The notes below the pieces were generated by a model. That model did no database searches, had not been told where the DNA came from, and saw only the letters and a list, made by a program, of their open reading frames with translations. From contig NZ_FUZV01000001.1 in the NCBI RefSeq assembly GCF_900167565.1, positions 62,001 through 126,000 on the forward strand: a stretch of 64,000 nt of DNA. Direction: 5' to 3'. Numbering within the stretch: the stretch's first letter is position 1; each line of letters starts with the position of its first letter. The position numbers were made by a program, and so were the translations under genes. Origin of the DNA: Pseudoxanthomonas indica. Lineage in GTDB: Bacteria > Pseudomonadota > Gammaproteobacteria > Xanthomonadales > Xanthomonadaceae. Below, one piece after another: positions 18,014-26,869 of this stretch.

Positions 18014-19270
18014 TCAATCCTGCCAACGCCGGAAGATCAGCGACGTATTGATGCCGCCGAAGGCGAAGTTGTTGCTCATCACGTACTCGGCCTGCAGGTC
18101 GCGGCCTTCGCCGGTGATGTAGTCCAACTCGGCGCAACGCGGGTCGCGCGTTTCCAGATTGAGGGTGGGGGCAAACCAGCCTTCGCGCATCATCTCGATG
18201 GTCAGCCAGGCTTCGTAGGCGCCGCACGCGCCCAGCGTGTGGCCCACGTAACTCTTGAGCGAACTGATCGGCATGCGCGCGCCGAACACCTGCGCGGTGG
18301 CGGTGGTCTCGGCGATGTCGCCGTGATCGGTGGCGGTGCCGTGGGCGTTGACGTAGTCAATCTGATCGGCGGTCAGACCTGCATCCTCCAGGGCCAGGCG
18401 CATGGCCTGGGCCATGGTGTCGGCGCTGGGCTGGGTCACATGCTGGCCGTCGCTGTTGGTGCCGTAGCCGACCAGTTCGGCCAGGATGGTGGCGCCGCGT
18501 GCCTGCGCGTGCTCGAGGTCTTCCAGGATCAACGTGCAGGCGCCCTCGCCCAGCACCAGGCCATCGCGATGGGCATCGAACGGCCGCGGCGTGGATTGCG
18601 GATCGTCATTGCGCACGCTGGTGGCGAACAAGGTGTCGAACACCGCTGCCGCCGTGGCGTCGAGCTGTTCGGCGCCGCCGGCGATCATCGCCACCTGCTT
18701 GCCGAAGCGGATCGCCTCATAGGCCGAGCCCACGCCCTGGCTACCCGAGGTGCAGGCGCTGGAGGTGGTGATCACGCGGCCCTGCAGGCCGAAGAACACA
18801 CCGATGTTCACCGGCGCGGTGTGGCTCATCATCTTCAGGTAGGTGGTGGCGCTGATGCCCTCGGTGGTGTGCTCGTTGAGCATGCGGCCGAAGTCACCCA
18901 CTGCGCTGTGCGTGCCCGAGGACGAACCGTAGGACACGCCCATCCGGCCGCTGGCCAGCAGGGGATCGCCGAGCAGGCCGGCTTGCTGCAGGGCCAGTTC
19001 GGTGGCGCGCACCGACATGATCGCCACCCGTCCCATGCTGCGCGTGGTCTTGCGGTTGTAGTGCGGGGGAAGCTCGAACTCGGCGGCCGGTGCGGCCAGC
19101 TTGGTGTTCAAGCCTTCGTAGATGTCCCACTCCGGCATGTGCTGGACCGCGTTGCGGCACTCGCGCAGGTGCAGGTGGATACTCGGCCAGTCATTGCCCA
19201 GCGGACTGATGGCGCCGGCGCCGGTGACGACGACGCGCTTGAGCGTGGTGGTATTGCCTGGCTGGCTCAT
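18014..19270 (-). CDS. Beta-ketoacyl-ACP synthase, aryl polyene type (ApeR-like)
   Basis: 418-residue condensing enzyme of the FabF/KAS II fold. The Cys-His-His triad is intact: Cys173 in TSSACTSGSQ, His310 in NAHGTATDHGD and His344 in YVGHTLGA. In aryl polyene systems a KS of this place and type (ApeR) helps extend or initiate the polyene chain. It is the most downstream gene of the pigment operon, and its start codon overlaps the ketoreductase stop by 4 bp (ATGA). The catalytic chemistry is confident; the division of labour with the other KS at 20468 is inferred from cluster order. Confidence 0.92.
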   Translation of the reverse strand: MSQPGNTTTLKRVVVTGAGAISPLGNDWPSIHLHLRECRNAVQHMPEWDIYEGLNTKLAAPAAEFELPPHYNRKTTRSMGRVAIMSVRATELALQQAGLLGDPLLASGRMGVSYGSSSGTHSAVGDFGRMLNEHTTEGISATTYLKMMSHTAPVNIGVFFGLQGRVITTSSACTSGSQGVGSAYEAIRFGKQVAMIAGGAEQLDATAAAVFDTLFATSVRNDDPQSTPRPFDAHRDGLVLGEGACTLILEDLEHAQARGATILAELVGYGTNSDGQHVTQPSADTMAQAMRLALEDAGLTADQIDYVNAHGTATDHGDIAETTATAQVFGARMPISSLKSYVGHTLGACGAYEAWLTIEMMREGWFAPTLNLETRDPRCAELDYITGEGRDLQAEYVMSNNFAFGGINTSLIFRRWQD

Positions 19271-20001
19271 CCGACCAGACCTCCATTGACCGAGATCACC
19301 TGGCGGGTGACATACGCCGCTTCCGGCGACAACAGGAACGCGACCACGGCCGCCACTTCCTCCGGCTTGCCCATGCGTCGCATGGGGATCATCTTCAAGG
19401 CTTCATCCAGCACTTCGGCGCTGACCATCTCGGTATCGACCAGGCCAGGGGCCACGCAATTGACGGTGATGTTGCGGCTGGCCAGTTCCAGCGCCAGCGC
19501 CTTGGTGGCGCCGATGATGCCGGCCTTGGCCGCGCTGTAATTGGTCTGTCCGCGATTGCCGACCAGTCCCGATACCGACGACAGGGTCACGATGCGACCG
19601 GGCTGGCGACGGCGCACCATCGGCATGATCAGCGGATGCAGGACGTTGTAGAACGCATCCAGGTTGGTGTGGATCACCGCGTCCCAGTCTTCGCTGCTCA
19701 TCGCCGGAAACGCGGTATCGCGGGCGATGCCGGCATTGCAGACCACGCCGTAGTAGGCGCCGTGTTCGGCGACGTCGGCTTCCAGCGCCTGCGCACTGGC
19801 GGCGCGATCGGCGACATCGAACGAGAGCACCCGCGCCTGCCGGCCGAGCGCACGGATTTCCTGCGCCACCGCTTCGGCTTCTTCGATGCGTTGACGACAA
19901 TGCACCACCACGTCATGCCCGTCCTGCGCGATGCGCAGGGCGATGGCACGCCCGATGCCGCGGCTGGCCCCCGTGACCAGAACCGTGGACTGTTCCTTCA
20001 T
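19267..20001 (-). CDS. 3-oxoacyl-ACP reductase, FabG-like (ApeQ-like)
   Basis: 244-residue short-chain dehydrogenase/reductase. The NADPH-binding motif TGASRGIG is at residues 10-17, CNAG at 88-91, and the catalytic Ser142, Tyr155 and Lys159 (YSAAK) are present; the C-terminal ISVNGG motif is typical of FabG. It reduces the beta-keto group in each polyene elongation round. The upstream-extended frame is rejected because the ATG at 20001 overlaps the dehydratase stop codon by 4 bp, as elsewhere in this operon. A housekeeping FabG is possible by sequence alone, but its place between KS and dehydratase genes assigns it to the pigment pathway. Confidence 0.92.
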   Translation of the reverse strand: MKEQSTVLVTGASRGIGRAIALRIAQDGHDVVVHCRQRIEEAEAVAQEIRALGRQARVLSFDVADRAASAQALEADVAEHGAYYGVVCNAGIARDTAFPAMSSEDWDAVIHTNLDAFYNVLHPLIMPMVRRRQPGRIVTLSSVSGLVGNRGQTNYSAAKAGIIGATKALALELASRNITVNCVAPGLVDTEMVSAEVLDEALKMIPMRRMGKPEEVAAVVAFLLSPEAAYVTRQVISVNGGLVG

Positions 20002-20468
20002 GCTTGCTTGATCTCCAGATAAGCCATCGCGTCTGGCGGTTCGAACACCGACACGTTGGCAGTCGCTACATCTTCGTCGCCCGCGCTGATCCGGCAAGCG
20101 AACATCCCCAGGCCATTGTCGCCCAACAGTTCGCAGATGGCCTCTACCCGAAGTAATACGCCGGAGGGGAAATTCGGCCACAGCGCTTCGTAGCGACGCG
20201 TGCCCAGCAGGAAGCCGATGCTGGGTTCGCCGCCCTGGCGACGCGCGCGACAGCCCGCCCAGGCGGCGATGGCCTGCGCCATGTACTCCACGCCCACCCA
20301 GGCCGGCACGCCGGCCTCATCGTTGAACGGCCCATCGGCAGGCACCCGCACTTCCACCACCACCCGGTCCTCGTCCCAGGCCAGCAGGCGATCGATCAGG
20401 CGCAGGGCGCCACGATGCGGGATGACCCGTTCGATTTCGTACAGGGGATGCGGCTGGTCCTGGCTCAT
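19998..20468 (-). CDS. Hotdog-fold 3-hydroxyacyl-ACP dehydratase (ApeP-like)
   Basis: 156-residue hotdog protein with the dehydratase active-site His in VIPHRGALRLID and a central helix EYMAQAIAAWAG. It resembles the FabA/FabZ-related ApeP group rather than FabZ itself. It would dehydrate the 3-hydroxyacyl intermediate to give a trans double bond of the polyene. A second hotdog domain is fused to the AMP ligase at 30100-31767, so this pathway has two dehydratases, as in E. coli (ApeI and ApeP). ATG at 20468 shares its A with the KS stop codon (TGATG). Confidence 0.85.
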   Translation of the reverse strand: MSQDQPHPLYEIERVIPHRGALRLIDRLLAWDEDRVVVEVRVPADGPFNDEAGVPAWVGVEYMAQAIAAWAGCRARRQGGEPSIGFLLGTRRYEALWPNFPSGVLLRVEAICELLGDNGLGMFACRISAGDEDVATANVSVFEPPDAMAYLEIKQA

Positions 20469-21685
20469 CAGGCGGCTCCGAACAACAGGACGGCATTGCT
20501 GCCGCCAAACGCGAACGAATGACTCAGCACATAGCGTAGCGGGCCCGCTGCCACGTCGCCCGGATTCACCAGCGTCAACGCGGGCAGTTCCGGGTCGAAC
20601 TGGCCGTCCCACCAATGCGGCGGCAGACGACGCAGCGGATTGTCGACCAGGGTGAGCCAGGCCAGCCCGGCTTCGATCGCGCCCGCCGCGCCGAGCGTGT
20701 GCCCGGTCAATGGCTTGGTGGAGCTCACCGGCACGGACGTGCCCACGGTGGCGGCGACGGCGCGGCTTTCCATGGCGTCGTTCTGTGGCGTGGCCGTGCC
20801 ATGCAGGTTCACATAGCCGATGTCGGCGGCGCCGATGCCGGCGCGCGCGATGGCCTGCTCGATCGCGGCAATTGCGCCGCGCCCCTGCGGCTCGGGTGCG
20901 GAAATATGGTGGGCGTCAGCGGTTTCGCCCCAACCGGCCAGGCGCACCGGACCGGGCTCGCGGGTCATCAGGAACAGCGCCGCACCTTCGCCGATGTTGA
21001 TGCCATTGCGATGGCGCGAGAACGGATTGCAGCGGCCCGCCGACACCGACTCCAGCGCGCTGAAGCCGTCGATGGTGAAGCGGCAGAGCGAATCGGCGCC
21101 GCCGGCGATCACCGCATCGACGATGCCGGCGCGCAGCAGGCGTGCGCCCGAGGCCAACGCCTTGGCGCTGGAAGAACAGGCCGTGGAGATGGTCCAGGCC
21201 GGACCGCAGGCGCCGGACTCGGCGGCAATGAAACGCGACGGCGCGCCGATTTCCTGCTGCGCGTAATGGAACTGCGGCGGCCACTGGTCGTGCGCCAACT
21301 TGTGCGGCAGCGCCTGTTCCGACTCGCCGATGCCCGAGGTACTGGTGCCCAGGATGACCGCAACGCGGTCCGCTCCGTACTGCGCCATTGCCTGCTGCAC
21401 CTGCCCGGCAATCTGTCGGTAGGCGCTGCGCAGCAGGGCGTTGTTACGGCCACGCAGGGGCAGCGGATGATCGTCGAGCGGCGGACGCGTGGCGCCGTTC
21501 TCGTCTTCGCCCGGCAAGGGGAAGCCGGGCGCCACGCCCAGCATCAGCGGTCGACCCAATGTCAGCGCGTCGCTGTTGCGCAACCCGGCCGGCGAGGTGG
21601 CATCGAACAACATGCGCGCCACCTCCGCCCTGCCCTCGCCCAGCGCACAGGTGATGCCCAAGGCATTGAGGAACACCGTGGTCAT
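20468..21685 (-). CDS. Beta-ketoacyl-ACP synthase (ApeO-like)
   Basis: 405-residue condensing enzyme with full triad: Cys170 in ISTACSSSAKA, His295 in NLHGTATPQND and His329 in TGHTLGAAG. This is the second complete KS in the operon; in ape systems ApeO pairs with a chain-length-factor-like partner (here the gene at 33626) for iterative elongation. It overlaps the DUF3261 lipoprotein stop by 4 bp and the dehydratase start by 1 bp, consistent with tight co-translation. Cytoplasmic. Pairing with the distant partner is from knowledge of the E. coli system, not visible in the sequence. Confidence 0.92.
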   Translation of the reverse strand: MTTVFLNALGITCALGEGRAEVARMLFDATSPAGLRNSDALTLGRPLMLGVAPGFPLPGEDENGATRPPLDDHPLPLRGRNNALLRSAYRQIAGQVQQAMAQYGADRVAVILGTSTSGIGESEQALPHKLAHDQWPPQFHYAQQEIGAPSRFIAAESGACGPAWTISTACSSSAKALASGARLLRAGIVDAVIAGGADSLCRFTIDGFSALESVSAGRCNPFSRHRNGINIGEGAALFLMTREPGPVRLAGWGETADAHHISAPEPQGRGAIAAIEQAIARAGIGAADIGYVNLHGTATPQNDAMESRAVAATVGTSVPVSSTKPLTGHTLGAAGAIEAGLAWLTLVDNPLRRLPPHWWDGQFDPELPALTLVNPGDVAAGPLRYVLSHSFAFGGSNAVLLFGAA

Positions 21686-22224
21686 GGCGGCGTCGGCTCC
21701 AGCGATTCAATCTCCAGCTGGTAACCCTCGGCGCGGTTGTCCAGTTGCAGCCGTTGCGGTGAGACCCGCGTCAACACCAGCCAGTCCTGGCCACCCCGGG
21801 ACAGCCGGCGGGTGACGCCGTCGTCCTGCAGTTGCCAGTCCGCCGGCAAGGCCGCGCGTACGGCATCGCTGGGCCAGAGCGAAAACTGCAGGTCGTCCAG
21901 CACGCGCGCGCTGCGCACCGCCGGCGGCAACCAGGCGGCGCGTTGCTCCTGCAACTGTTGACCATCCCATTGCAGGCGCACGCCGGTCTGGCCCATCGCC
22001 TGCACGGCCAGCCGCACTTCCTGCGCATCGACTTCCAACAACGCATCCAGGTCACGCTGCTGGCGGCCGAACTGGAAATGCAGGCGTTGCTGCACCGACA
22101 ACTCGTGACCCAGCGCGGCCGGCGCCAGCTGCAGCGACGGCAAGGCGATCGAAGGCGTCGGCGCACGGCGCGCGCAGGCGCCCAGCAGCATCGCCATGCA
22201 CACGGTCGCGATCAGGCGGAACAC
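21682..22224 (-). CDS. DUF3261-type outer membrane lipoprotein (ApeN-like position)
   Basis: 180-residue lipoprotein. The GTG at 22224 is preceded by GGAGG four bases upstream, inside the last codons of the flavoprotein gene. It gives a short signal VFRLIATVCMAMLLGAC, whose lipobox LGAC places Cys17 as the lipidated residue. An ATG-based start would cut into the signal. The mature part is mostly beta-strand-like (VRLAVQAMGQTGVRLQWDG, LQLDNRAEGYQLEIESLE), consistent with a DUF3261 protein of the type found in aryl polyene clusters, probably working with the LolA-like and MMPL proteins in moving the finished pigment-lipid to the outer membrane. The function is inferred. Confidence 0.75.
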   Translation of the reverse strand: MFRLIATVCMAMLLGACARRAPTPSIALPSLQLAPAALGHELSVQQRLHFQFGRQQRDLDALLEVDAQEVRLAVQAMGQTGVRLQWDGQQLQEQRAAWLPPAVRSARVLDDLQFSLWPSDAVRAALPADWQLQDDGVTRRLSRGGQDWLVLTRVSPQRLQLDNRAEGYQLEIESLEPTPP

Positions 22225-23447
22225 AATTCCTCCAGCACGCGCAGACGTCGGCCCGTGGTATCGGCGACGTAGGGATTCCTGGTATCCCACGCGTAGCCGG
22301 CCAGGATCGAGCAGATCATGCGGCGCACATCCGGCTGCGGATCCGGATGGAAGATGATCTTCTGGAAGCCGCCGGCATACCAGGCTTCGACGAAGCGGCG
22401 GAAGGTCTGCACACCGGCGCGCAGGGGAATCGCGTAGTCCTGTTCCCAATCCACTGTTTCGCCGGCGTATTTGCGCGCCAGGCATTGGGCGGCGAGCTCG
22501 GCCGAACGGAAGGCGATGGTGACGCCGGAGGAGAACACCGGGTCGAGGAACTCGCCGGCATTGCCGAGCAAGGCATACCCCGGACCCCACAGCGAGCTGA
22601 CATTGGCCGAGTAGCCGGTGATCTGGCGGACCGGCATGACGCCCCACTCGGCTTGCGCCAGCAGGCGGCCGAGATTGGGATCTTCGCCGACCAGGGCTTG
22701 CAGGCGCTGCAGATCGCTGCCTTCGTAGCGCTTGAGAACATCCATCTCGGCGACCACGCCGAGCGAGCAGGTGCCGTTGGAGAAAGGAATGGTCCAGTAC
22801 CACACGTCGACATGTTCGGGGTGGGTCGTGATCAGGATCTTGTTGCGATCGAAGCCGGCATCGTGGCCGATGTGGTCGCGCACATGCGTGAAGATGGCCC
22901 CGCGCACCGGAAAGTTGGAGGGCGATTCCAGCTTGAGCAGGCGTGGCAGCAAGCGGCCAAAGCCGCTGGCATCGAGCAGGAAGTCGGCTTCCACCACGTA
23001 CTCCTCGCCCTCCGGTGAGCGTACGGTCACGCGCGGTTGTTCGCCCGGTTCCACCGCCAGCACTTCATGGCGGAAGCGCAGCTGCGCACCCATGCGCTCG
23101 GCGCCGCGGGCCAGCACCTCGTCGAAGTTGGCGCGCTGCACCTGGTAGGTGGTGCCCCAGCCGGGCGAGAACTTGTCGCGGAAATCAAACTCGGTCTGCC
23201 GCTCGCCGCGCACGAACGCGGCGCCGTTCTTGTACTGGAAGCCCGCTTCCACCACGTCCTGCAGCAGGCCGGCGGCCTGGATGTACTCCATGCTCTGCGG
23301 CAGCAGGCTCTCGCCGATGGAAAAGCGCGGGAACTGCTCGCGCTCCAGGATCAGCACGCTTCGGCCCTGCTGGCGCAGCATCGCGGCGGCGACCGAGCCG
23401 GCCGGGCCCGCGCCGATGATGAGGACTTCCGTACGTTCGACTTTCAT
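22212..23447 (-). CDS. Flavin-dependent halogenase-like oxidoreductase
   Basis: 411-residue FAD enzyme. The N terminus has the dinucleotide motif GAGPAG (12-17). GFQYKNGAAF (about 70-78) places Lys73 where tryptophan/phenol halogenases keep their catalytic Lys, and residues 216-221 read WYWTIP, matching the WxWxIP signature of flavin-dependent halogenases. GNAGEFLDPVFSSGV is the second FAD motif. Xanthomonadins are brominated aryl polyenes, so this enzyme is the natural candidate for halogenating the aryl head. Non-halogenating relatives with these motifs exist, so hydroxylation or desaturation remains possible. It overlaps the MMPL stop by 4 bp and the lipoprotein start by 13 bp. Confidence 0.8.
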   Translation of the reverse strand: MKVERTEVLIIGAGPAGSVAAAMLRQQGRSVLILEREQFPRFSIGESLLPQSMEYIQAAGLLQDVVEAGFQYKNGAAFVRGERQTEFDFRDKFSPGWGTTYQVQRANFDEVLARGAERMGAQLRFRHEVLAVEPGEQPRVTVRSPEGEEYVVEADFLLDASGFGRLLPRLLKLESPSNFPVRGAIFTHVRDHIGHDAGFDRNKILITTHPEHVDVWYWTIPFSNGTCSLGVVAEMDVLKRYEGSDLQRLQALVGEDPNLGRLLAQAEWGVMPVRQITGYSANVSSLWGPGYALLGNAGEFLDPVFSSGVTIAFRSAELAAQCLARKYAGETVDWEQDYAIPLRAGVQTFRRFVEAWYAGGFQKIIFHPDPQPDVRRMICSILAGYAWDTRNPYVADTTGRRLRVLEELCSA

Positions 23448-25849
23448 TCCTTGAGGATCTCTTGTTCGGGGGATGGGGGTGATGCGGCAGGACGGAAGAA
23501 CGGCGAGATGAACCACACCAGGCCAATGCCGAGCAGCAGGGTCAGGCCGAACGCGCGCAGCGCCGGCGTGGCCGACAGCGCAAGCAGGCCAAAGGACAAC
23601 CAGGTGCTGGCCGCGCCGATGCAGACCGCCATCCACGCCGTGGGATCGCCGCGATGCTCGGCCAGGAAAATCCCGTAATCGATGCCCATGCCCAGCAGCA
23701 AGGTCAGCGCCAGCACGTTGAACAGTTGCAACGGCTGCCCCAGCCAACCCAACGCAGCCACGGTCAGCACGCAGGCCAGCAGCGTGGGCAGCATCACCCG
23801 CCACGCCAGGCGCCGATAACGCCACCACAGCACGGCGAATACCAGCAACGCGCCGGCAAACAACAGGCCGCTCATCAGATGGCGGTAATGCCGCAGCAAG
23901 CGGGTGAAGTCGGCGGTGCGATCCACCCAGCGCACACCGGCCAGGCCGTCGGCCTGCGCCTGCACCTGGTTCAAACCGGCCGGTGTGCCGAGGTCGTCAA
24001 TCAACACCACGCTGGCCACCTGGTCGCCCAGTTGGCCCAGCCACAGATGGCGGAACGGCGCCGACACCGGCGAAGCCAGCCATGCCGGCAACGCCAGATC
24101 CTGGTCGGCGAAACCGGCGCGCTGCAGCGGTTCGTCCATCAACTGGCCGAGCTGGGACAACACCGCGCTTTCCACCTGCTGCGTCAATGCCGCGTCGGCG
24201 TGTTGCTGCTGCTGCGAAGGCAGCCAGTCGCTGATCGCGCGGTAGCCGCCGATGCGATGCTGGTCCTGCAGCTGGCGAAGGCGTTTGACCAGGGCTTCCT
24301 CGCGCTGCAGCACCTGCTCGGCATCGTCGCCACGCACCAGGAAGAACTGCGCCGGGCTGGGCATGCCGAGCAGGCGCCCCACTTCGATCTGCTGCGCCAT
24401 CAAGGCCGGCGGCGATGATTGCAGGCTGCGCAGATCATCATTGCTGGTCACACGCAGCAGGCCGAAGCCCGCGATCACGGTGATGGCGACGGCGACCCAG
24501 GCCACCGGACGCTGCCATTGCAGGCGTGGCCAGCGATCCAGCGAACGGCCAATAGCCTGCGAGAAACGCGTGCTGCGCACCTGCCCGCCATCCAGCCAGG
24601 GAAACCAGCAGATCACGGTCAGGAACGCGGCCGCCAGTCCGACCACCGAGAACAGAGCCATCTGCCGCAGGCCCGGGAACGGCGCCAGACCCAGCGCCAG
24701 GTACGCCAGCGCGCTGGTCAACAAGGCAATCCACAGGCCGGGCAGCAGATGGCGCAGCAGGCGCCAACGCCCCTCTGCGGCCACGCCCTGGCGCGATGCG
24801 AACCAGTGGATGCCGTAATCCTCCGCCACGCCCACCAGGCTGGCGCCGAAGATCAGGGTCAGCAGATGCACCTGGCCGAACACCAGCGCGGTCACCGACA
24901 GCGCCGCCGCGCAACCGATGATCAGCGAGCCGGCCACCAGCACAATCGGGCGCAACGATCGGAACGACAGGAACACCAGCAGCAGCACGGCCGCCAGTGA
25001 TCCCCAACCGATGGTGTTGATCTCGCGATTGGCCTGCACCGCCGCCGCTTCGGCATGCAGCGGCACGCCGGCGCGAAGCACGCTCAGCTGCGGTGCGACC
25101 ACGCGCGCAGCGGCACTGGCGCGATCCAGTGCGTCATCGATGATGCGTTCGCCATCCAGGCGGAAGGCCGAACCGCGCATCTCCATCGGCAACGCGATCC
25201 AGTAACGCCCTTCGGCCTGGATGACGCCATCCTCGCCGATGTTCAAGCCCGAGCCGGTGGCGCGCGACTGCCACCATTGCGGCCACAGGCCGAGCGGATC
25301 CTGGCGCCATTGGGTCAGGCGCGGTGCGCCCATCGGCCCGTACAGCGCGGCCAGGGTGGACTCGGTCAAGGCGCCGATATCGGCCTGCTGCAACTGCTCG
25401 CGTTGTCCCGCGGTAAGCAGGCGATCCCGATACGGCGCGTAGAACGTCCGCGCCTGATCGAACCAGTCCTCGGCCTGTCCGCTGGCCTGGAACGGCAGCG
25501 GCTGGCGCGCGTCATCACGCTGCAGGCTGGCGCGGAACGCCGCCTCTGCGGCCCGCGCCTGCGCGGCATCGGCCGCGCCCAGCATCACCACCAGCTGGCG
25601 GGCGCTGGCGTCGGCGATATGTTCGGTGGCATCGGACAGGAGCACGTCGCTCGCATCGCGCGGCAGCATGGCCAGGATGTCGCTGTCGATCGGCGGGTGC
25701 TGCCAGAAGCGCCACTGGTGCGCGCCAATGGCCAGCACCATCAGCAACCATGCAACAGCGACCCAGCGCCAGCGCGCCCGCCACTGCCGATCACGTTCGC
25801 TGAGCGAAACGGCGCTGCCGGCTTCAGTCAAAGCGGCGGGCCTCGTCAA
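23444..25849 (-). CDS. MMPL/RND-superfamily exporter (ApeM-like)
   Basis: 801-residue inner-membrane protein with the MMPL layout: a single N-terminal helix, a large periplasmic domain (about 45-240), a block of about five helices, a second periplasmic domain and a final block of helices ending in a short tail. GVAEDYGIHWFAS and LGMGIDYGIFLAEHRG are the paired helix-4-type motifs of this family. In aryl polyene clusters it is thought to extract or export the pigment-lipid together with the LolA-like protein. The frame begins with TTG at 25849, overlapping the lolA-like stop by 26 bp; a second TTG at 25831 after GAGG is an alternative start. Confidence 0.88.
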   Translation of the reverse strand: MTRPAALTEAGSAVSLSERDRQWRARWRWVAVAWLLMVLAIGAHQWRFWQHPPIDSDILAMLPRDASDVLLSDATEHIADASARQLVVMLGAADAAQARAAEAAFRASLQRDDARQPLPFQASGQAEDWFDQARTFYAPYRDRLLTAGQREQLQQADIGALTESTLAALYGPMGAPRLTQWRQDPLGLWPQWWQSRATGSGLNIGEDGVIQAEGRYWIALPMEMRGSAFRLDGERIIDDALDRASAAARVVAPQLSVLRAGVPLHAEAAAVQANREINTIGWGSLAAVLLLVFLSFRSLRPIVLVAGSLIIGCAAALSVTALVFGQVHLLTLIFGASLVGVAEDYGIHWFASRQGVAAEGRWRLLRHLLPGLWIALLTSALAYLALGLAPFPGLRQMALFSVVGLAAAFLTVICWFPWLDGGQVRSTRFSQAIGRSLDRWPRLQWQRPVAWVAVAITVIAGFGLLRVTSNDDLRSLQSSPPALMAQQIEVGRLLGMPSPAQFFLVRGDDAEQVLQREEALVKRLRQLQDQHRIGGYRAISDWLPSQQQQHADAALTQQVESAVLSQLGQLMDEPLQRAGFADQDLALPAWLASPVSAPFRHLWLGQLGDQVASVVLIDDLGTPAGLNQVQAQADGLAGVRWVDRTADFTRLLRHYRHLMSGLLFAGALLVFAVLWWRYRRLAWRVMLPTLLACVLTVAALGWLGQPLQLFNVLALTLLLGMGIDYGIFLAEHRGDPTAWMAVCIGAASTWLSFGLLALSATPALRAFGLTLLLGIGLVWFISPFFRPAASPPSPEQEILKE

Positions 25850-26450
25850 CGCTCAGCTGCGCCGGCGTCTGGCTGAGATCGACAAAGCGCAGATGGGTGT
25901 GATCGCCGTTGGCCTCCTCGATGTCCACGTCGCGCACGTAGCGATCACCGTTGAGGGTGATGCGGCGGAAGGCCTTGGCCAGGGCCGCTGACTTGGGCGT
26001 GAGCGCCAGCGTCCAGGCGTTGCCGGCCCGCGCCTGAACCTGGGTGTCGAAGCGCGAGGACAGCGCCGCCACATCGCCACTGACCAGGGCAAACATCATC
26101 GCGTTGACCGAACGCAGCGCCGGCTGCTCGCGCCCGTCCACCTCGACGCGCGTACTGCCATCGCGCTGACGGCTGAGGATGCGATCACCGGTGATCACCA
26201 CTTCCGAGGGGAACGGCTTGAGCGTGGTCCAGACCACGCCCTTGCCGCGCGCCACCAGGAAGCTGCCCTGCGAGCGCAACGGATTCTTGAAGCCGGCGAT
26301 GCGCTTTTCCTGTTCGAAACCGCCGCGCAAGACTTCAACCTGGGCCACGCGCTGCTGGACCACCGACAGGTCGTCGGCAGCCCGCGTCGATGGCGCCAGT
26401 CCCACCAGCAGGCTGGCCAGCACGATGGCCTGCAAGCACATGGACTTCAT
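25824..26450 (-). CDS. LolA-like periplasmic lipid carrier (ApeL-like)
   Basis: 208-residue exported protein with a signal peptide (MKSMCLQAIVLASLLVGLAPSTRA). The mature part resembles the LolA/LolB fold: LRGGFEQEKRIAGFKNPLRSQGSFLVARGKGVVW matches the N-terminal LolA pattern in which a tryptophan-bearing strand follows. It likely shuttles a hydrophobic product across the periplasm. It is the variant found beside MMPL exporters in pigment clusters, not the housekeeping LolA. ATG at 26450 overlaps the thioesterase stop by 4 bp. Confidence 0.85.
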   Translation of the reverse strand: MKSMCLQAIVLASLLVGLAPSTRAADDLSVVQQRVAQVEVLRGGFEQEKRIAGFKNPLRSQGSFLVARGKGVVWTTLKPFPSEVVITGDRILSRQRDGSTRVEVDGREQPALRSVNAMMFALVSGDVAALSSRFDTQVQARAGNAWTLALTPKSAALAKAFRRITLNGDRYVRDVDIEEANGDHTHLRFVDLSQTPAQLSVDEARRFD

Positions 26451-26869
26451 GGCCGGCTCACTCCCAGGCGTTCCCACAGGATCGACGGGCAAACGTATTG
26501 CAGCTCCTGGCTGGCCGCGTCCACCGCCACCTGCACGGTATGCGCCTTGGTCAGTACCTGATCGGTGGCGGCATCGCGGATGCGGTAGTCGATCTTGAGG
26601 CGGTTCTCCCACTCCACGATCTCGGCCTGCACCTTCAAGGCCTGGCCATACAGCAGCGGCCGGATGTACTTGACCCGCGCATCCACCACCGGCCACAGGT
26701 AACCGGAGGCCTGCATCTGCGGGTAGTCGTAGTCGTAACGCTGCAGCAGGGCGCAGCGCGCCAGTTCCAGATACTTGAAGTAGTTGCCATGCCACACCAC
26801 CTGCATCGGATCGCAGTCGTGGAAAGCCGGGGTCAGTTCAATCTGACCGGACAAATCAGTCGTGGCCAT
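26447..26869 (-). CDS. 4HBT hotdog acyl-CoA/ACP thioesterase (ApeK-like)
   Basis: 140-residue single hotdog domain. The YbgC/4-hydroxybenzoyl-CoA thioesterase motif is visible at the N terminus: FHDCDPMQVVWHGNYFKYLE, with the catalytic Asp in the D-P-M-Q segment. It would hydrolyse an acyl thioester, either releasing the finished polyene or removing misloaded intermediates from the carrier proteins. The start ATG at 26869 overlaps the ammonia-lyase end by 14 bp. A longer frame upstream is a shadow of the lyase gene. Confidence 0.88.
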   Translation of the reverse strand: MATTDLSGQIELTPAFHDCDPMQVVWHGNYFKYLELARCALLQRYDYDYPQMQASGYLWPVVDARVKYIRPLLYGQALKVQAEIVEWENRLKIDYRIRDAATDQVLTKAHTVQVAVDAASQELQYVCPSILWERLGVSRP

